From NCBI GenBank assembly GCA_937894825.1, contig CALCQT010000216.1, forward strand, positions 1 through 9,028: a stretch of 9,028 nt of DNA. The letters are read 5' to 3'. The translations under genes and the position numbers were made by a program. Each line of letters opens with the position of its first letter. Within the stretch, counting starts at the first letter, position 1. The stretch is from an uncultured Anaerolineaceae bacterium (GTDB lineage: Bacteria > Chloroflexota > Anaerolineae > Anaerolineales > Anaerolineaceae). This document shows positions 5,763 to 9,028 of this stretch, piece by piece. Under the pieces are notes generated by a model. It was not told where the DNA came from, searched no databases, and worked only from the letters and a program-made list of their open reading frames with translations.

Positions 5763-8147
5763 ATGCAATACGGTTATTTTGACAACGACGAAAAAGAATA
5801 TGTGATTGATCGGGTCGACCTGCCGGTCTCCTGGACCAATTACATCGGCACCAAAAAAATGTGCGGCGTCTTTAATCACACCGCCGGCGGCTACCTCTAC
5901 TATGACTCCCCGGAATATCACCGCATCACCCGCTTTCGCCCGAACGGCGTCCCGATGGACTTTCCCGGTCATTACGTCTATCTGCGGGATGACGCGGACG
6001 GTGATTTCTGGAGCGTATCCTGGCAGCCGGTCGGCAAACCGCTCGACCAGGGCAGCTGGCAATGCCGTCACGGGCAATCCTATTCCATCTATTCCTGTGA
6101 GTATAAAGGGATCCAGGCTTCGCAGAAATTGTTCATCGCGCCGGATGATCCGGTTGAAATTTGGGATGTGCGCATCCGCAACACCGGTTCGGCGGTGCGC
6201 GAACTGAGCGTTTTCTCCTTCCATCATATCGACATGGACAACCGCAATTTTCAGATGAGCCTGTATGCCAGCGGATCGCGCTGCGTGGACGGCGTCATTG
6301 AGAATGATCTGTACTATGAAGAAAACGGCTACCAGTTTTTCACCGCCAATTTCACCCCGGACGGATTCGACACCATGCGGGACAGCTTCATCGGTCCTTA
6401 CCGGACCGAGCAAAATCCGCTCGCGGTGGCGCAGGGCTTTTGCGGCGGCAGTTTCGAAAACGGCGGCAATCATTGCGGAACGCTGCATAAAAAAATCACG
6501 CTTGAACCCGGCCAGGAAATCCGGCTGATTTTCCTGCTCGGCGAAGGCGGGATTGAGGCGGGCAAGAAGATGCGCGCGCAGTATGCGGACCCCAACGTGG
6601 TGGATGTCGAATTTTCCCGGCTGAAGACGTTTTGGGACGAAAAACGGTCCAAATTGCAAATCAACACCCCGGACGAGGGCATGAACACGCTGATCAACAT
6701 CTGGACGCTCTATCAGAGCGAAATCAACGTCATGTTCTCCCGCTTTTCCTCCTTCATCGAGGTTGGCGGCCGCACCGGGCTGGGTTACCGCGACACCGCG
6801 CAGGACGCGATGAGCGTTCCGCATTCGAATCCGGAAAAATGCCGTTCCCGCATCGTCGAGCTGCTGCGGGCGCTGACGACGGAGGGTTACGGTATCCATC
6901 TGTTCGAGCCGGCCTGGTTCGAACCGGAACAGAAACAGCAATCCTTTAAATCTCCCACAGTCATTCCGACGCCGGACCGCTCCAGCATCGTTCACGGGCT
7001 GAAAGACGTCTGCTCGGATGACGCACTGTGGCTGGTGGGGTCGATTGTCAATTTTGTCAAAGAGACCGGCGATTTTGATTTTCTGTGGCAGGAAGTGACT
7101 TATGCCGACGGCGGCAGCGGATCGGTTTATGAACATTTGCAGAAGATTTTGGATTTTTCACACCAGCAGGTCGGACAGCATGGCATCTGCAAGGGGCTGC
7201 GCGCGGATTGGAACGACTGCCTGAACCTGGGCGGCGGCGAAAGCGCGCTGGTCAGCTTTTTGCATTATTGGGCGCTGGTGCAGTTTGTGGAATTGGCGGC
7301 CTATGTTGGCAAAACTGAAGACGCGGAGAAGTATCGGGATGTCGCGGAACAGGTTCGGCAGACCTGCGAGGAGGTGCTGTGGGACGGCGACTGGTATATT
7401 CGCGGTATCACGGCCGACGGCAGGAAGATCGGCACGCACGCTGATCAGGAAGGGCGCATCCATCTGGAGAGCAACGCCTGGGCGGTTTTGTCCGGGCTGG
7501 CCTCTTCGGAACGCGGCCGGCGCTGCATGGCAGCGGTGACGGAGCACCTGTTCACGGAATACGGGCTGATGCTGAACGCACCACCCTATACGGTTCCGGA
7601 TGACGGGATCGGTTTTGTGACGCGGGTCTACCCCGGTTTGAAAGAAAACGGCGCCATCTTTTCGCATCCCAACCCCTGGGCCTGGGGGGCGATGTGCCGG
7701 CTGGGCGATGGGAACGGTGCAAAGCGCTTTTACGATGCGTTGTCACCCTATAACCAGAACGACCGCATCGAGATCCGCCAATCAGAGCCTTATTCCTACT
7801 GCCAGTTTGTGGTCGGGAAGGCGCATCCGGCTTTTGGCCGGGCGCGGCATCCGTTCATGACCGGATCAGCCGGTTGGGCGTATTTTGCCGCGACACAGTA
7901 CATGCTGGGGATTCGCCCTGGTTTTGATTCCCTGACGGTCGATCCCTGTATCCCGGCGGACTGGAAGGAATTCAGCGCCGAGCGTGTGTGGCGCGGCGCC
8001 ACGTATCGCATTCAGGTTCTGAACCCGAATGGCGTCGAACGGGGTGTGAAATCCATTTTGTGTGATGGAAATCCGGTTGCGGGCATTCCGCTGGCAGCCG
8101 CGGGCAGTGTGGTTCAGGTTGAAATTGTGATGGGAGAAATCGGATGA
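5763..8147 (+). CDS. GH94 inverting disaccharide phosphorylase, N,N'-diacetylchitobiose phosphorylase-like
   Basis: This 794-residue cytoplasmic phosphorylase splits a beta-linked disaccharide with inorganic phosphate into an alpha-sugar-1-phosphate and a free sugar. The N-terminal beta-sandwich starts MQYGYFDNDEKEYVI and includes RPNGVPMDFPGHYVYLRDD. A helical linker and an (alpha/alpha)6 barrel follow. The barrel holds GLGYRDTAQD (339-348) and the general-acid motif DWND (482-485, Asp485 probable acid). KENGAIFSHPNPW (627-639) and MTGSAGW (699-705) carry phosphate-binding His, Thr and Gly. Segments such as GGRTGLGYRDTAQDA, GICKGLRADWNDCLNLGGGE and GFVTRVYPG match remembered Vibrio chitobiose phosphorylase more closely than cellobiose phosphorylase. 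Cellobionic acid phosphorylase is a nearby clade and remains possible. AGGA (5751-5754) lies 8 bases before the ATG. The gene overlaps the mutase gene by ATGA. Family is certain; substrate is only likely. Confidence 0.95.
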   Translation: MQYGYFDNDEKEYVIDRVDLPVSWTNYIGTKKMCGVFNHTAGGYLYYDSPEYHRITRFRPNGVPMDFPGHYVYLRDDADGDFWSVSWQPVGKPLDQGSWQCRHGQSYSIYSCEYKGIQASQKLFIAPDDPVEIWDVRIRNTGSAVRELSVFSFHHIDMDNRNFQMSLYASGSRCVDGVIENDLYYEENGYQFFTANFTPDGFDTMRDSFIGPYRTEQNPLAVAQGFCGGSFENGGNHCGTLHKKITLEPGQEIRLIFLLGEGGIEAGKKMRAQYADPNVVDVEFSRLKTFWDEKRSKLQINTPDEGMNTLINIWTLYQSEINVMFSRFSSFIEVGGRTGLGYRDTAQDAMSVPHSNPEKCRSRIVELLRALTTEGYGIHLFEPAWFEPEQKQQSFKSPTVIPTPDRSSIVHGLKDVCSDDALWLVGSIVNFVKETGDFDFLWQEVTYADGGSGSVYEHLQKILDFSHQQVGQHGICKGLRADWNDCLNLGGGESALVSFLHYWALVQFVELAAYVGKTEDAEKYRDVAEQVRQTCEEVLWDGDWYIRGITADGRKIGTHADQEGRIHLESNAWAVLSGLASSERGRRCMAAVTEHLFTEYGLMLNAPPYTVPDDGIGFVTRVYPGLKENGAIFSHPNPWAWGAMCRLGDGNGAKRFYDALSPYNQNDRIEIRQSEPYSYCQFVVGKAHPAFGRARHPFMTGSAGWAYFAATQYMLGIRPGFDSLTVDPCIPADWKEFSAERVWRGATYRIQVLNPNGVERGVKSILCDGNPVAGIPLAAAGSVVQVEIVMGEIG

Positions 8148-9028
8148 TTCATTTTGGTACTGGCGGATGGCGCGCGATCATCGCGGACGGATTTACAAAG
8201 GCGAATGTGCAATTGTTGGCAAAGGCCCTTTCAGTTCTGATGAAGACCGAAGATGTGGCTTCCAAGGGCATCTGTATTGGCTATGACCGCCGTTTCCTTT
8301 CCAAAGAAGCTGCGCAATGGTCGGCGGAAGTGTTTGCGGCGGAGAGTGTCCCCTGTTACATGATTGACCGGGAAGCGCCGACGCCGCTGATCATGTTTGC
8401 GGTCAAGAACATGAAATTGCCCTTCGGTATGGCTGTGACGGCCAGTCACAACCCGGCGATTTATAACGGCGTCAAAGTGTTCACCGCCGGCGGCTGCGAC
8501 GCGAAAGCGTCCGTCACAGAGCGCATTGAGCGCTATGCTGCGATGGTCGGGGACGCCCCCATTTCGGTCATCGAGTATGACGAGGCGCTTGCGCGCGGGT
8601 TGATCACACTGATTAATCCTTTCAACGAATATATTGACAGCATTCTTTCACTGGTGGACCTGGATGCGATCAAGAAGATGCGCCTAAGAATCGCGCTGGA
8701 TCCGATGTATGGCGTCAGCCAGACCAGCCTGCGCACCATTCTGCTGACGGCCCGCTGTGAGGTTGAGGTGATCCATAAACGGCGGGACACGCTGTTTGGC
8801 GGACGGCTGCCTTCTCCCAGCGCACAGACTCTGACAGCCTTGCGGAATTTTGTGGTTGAGAACCGCTTTGACCTTGGCATTGCCACCGATGGGGATGCGG
8901 ACCGATTGGGTGTGATTGACGACAAGGGGAATTTTGTCTCCCCGAATACGCTCCTGGTACTCCTGTACTACTATTTGATGAAATATCGCGGCTGGCGCGG
9001 ACCGGTGGTGCGTAATAATTCCACCACC
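8144..9028 (+). CDS. Alpha-D-phosphohexomutase (phosphogluco/phosphoglucosamine/phosphomanno-mutase family), 3'-truncated
   Basis: The frame is open for 295 codons to the window edge; full-length family members have about 450-575 residues. The enzyme interconverts sugar-1-phosphate and sugar-6-phosphate through a phosphoserine. The N-terminus FGTGGWRAIIA is typical. The active-site loop TASHNP places the phospho-accepting serine at residue 101. The metal-binding loop DGDADR lies at 249-254, and FGGRLPSP (218-225) precedes it. The sugar-binding and C-terminal phosphate-binding loops lie beyond the window, so Glc, GlcNAc and Man specificity cannot be separated. The ATG overlaps the GH94 stop (ATGA), with GGGAG (8132-8136) 7 bases upstream inside GH94. 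This coupling argues that it processes the sugar-1-phosphate made by the phosphorylase. Confidence 0.93.
   Translation, partial: MIHFGTGGWRAIIADGFTKANVQLLAKALSVLMKTEDVASKGICIGYDRRFLSKEAAQWSAEVFAAESVPCYMIDREAPTPLIMFAVKNMKLPFGMAVTASHNPAIYNGVKVFTAGGCDAKASVTERIERYAAMVGDAPISVIEYDEALARGLITLINPFNEYIDSILSLVDLDAIKKMRLRIALDPMYGVSQTSLRTILLTARCEVEVIHKRRDTLFGGRLPSPSAQTLTALRNFVVENRFDLGIATDGDADRLGVIDDKGNFVSPNTLLVLLYYYLMKYRGWRGPVVRNNSTT

Noticed and set aside
5739..7136. 465-codon open frame on the minus strand opposite GH94
   Set aside because: The + strand frame encodes an unmistakable GH94 protein. The antisense translation has no recognisable domain and is explained by codon bias of the real gene.

Overview
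The window looks like a bacterial carbohydrate-utilisation locus. Every recognisable gene reads on the + strand. The proteins resemble those of anaerobic, sugar-fermenting bacteria (Bacillota/Clostridia-like, possibly Chloroflexota). There is no rRNA or other lineage marker, so this placement is a weak inference. Coding DNA is moderately GC-rich, while the gaps between genes are AT-rich and full of long hairpins.

Layout: (1) 2-1342, the 3' part of a GH31 alpha-glycosidase gene that is cut by the window edge. (2) 1343-1738, a gap built symmetrically: a 21-bp perfect hairpin, a GC-rich dispersed-type repeat, a spacer, the same repeat inverted, then a 23-bp perfect hairpin. A candidate lacI promoter and operator follow. 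(3) 1739-4416, a two-gene unit: a LacI-family regulator overlapping by 4 bp (ATGA) a GH13 oligo-1,6-glucosidase-type gene. (4) 4417-4734, a gap with a 16-bp imperfect hairpin and a promoter-like element. (5) 4735-5415, a six-helix Pr6Pr-like membrane protein gene, followed by a probable terminator. (6) 5416-5762, a gap with a second copy of the promoter-like element and a third long perfect hairpin, this one in the probable leader of the next mRNA. (7) 5763-9028+, a second two-gene unit: a GH94 phosphorylase closest to the N,N'-diacetylchitobiose phosphorylase type, overlapping by 4 bp (ATGA) an alpha-D-phosphohexomutase gene that runs off the window.

How the genes fit together: GH31 and GH13 would release monosaccharides from alpha-linked oligosaccharides, probably under the LacI regulator. 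GH94 would cleave a beta-linked disaccharide with phosphate to give a sugar-1-phosphate, which the coupled mutase could turn into the 6-phosphate for glycolysis or amino-sugar catabolism. No transporter or kinase is present here, so import must be encoded elsewhere.

I see no clear new multi-gene system such as defence, CRISPR or biosynthesis. The least ordinary content is non-coding: three long perfect hairpins that share inner-stem sequence but differ in their outer arms (one base-pair change is compensated on both strands), the symmetrical element at 1385-1662, and a 69-bp promoter-like sequence that occurs twice, exactly 1025 bp apart and without gaps.
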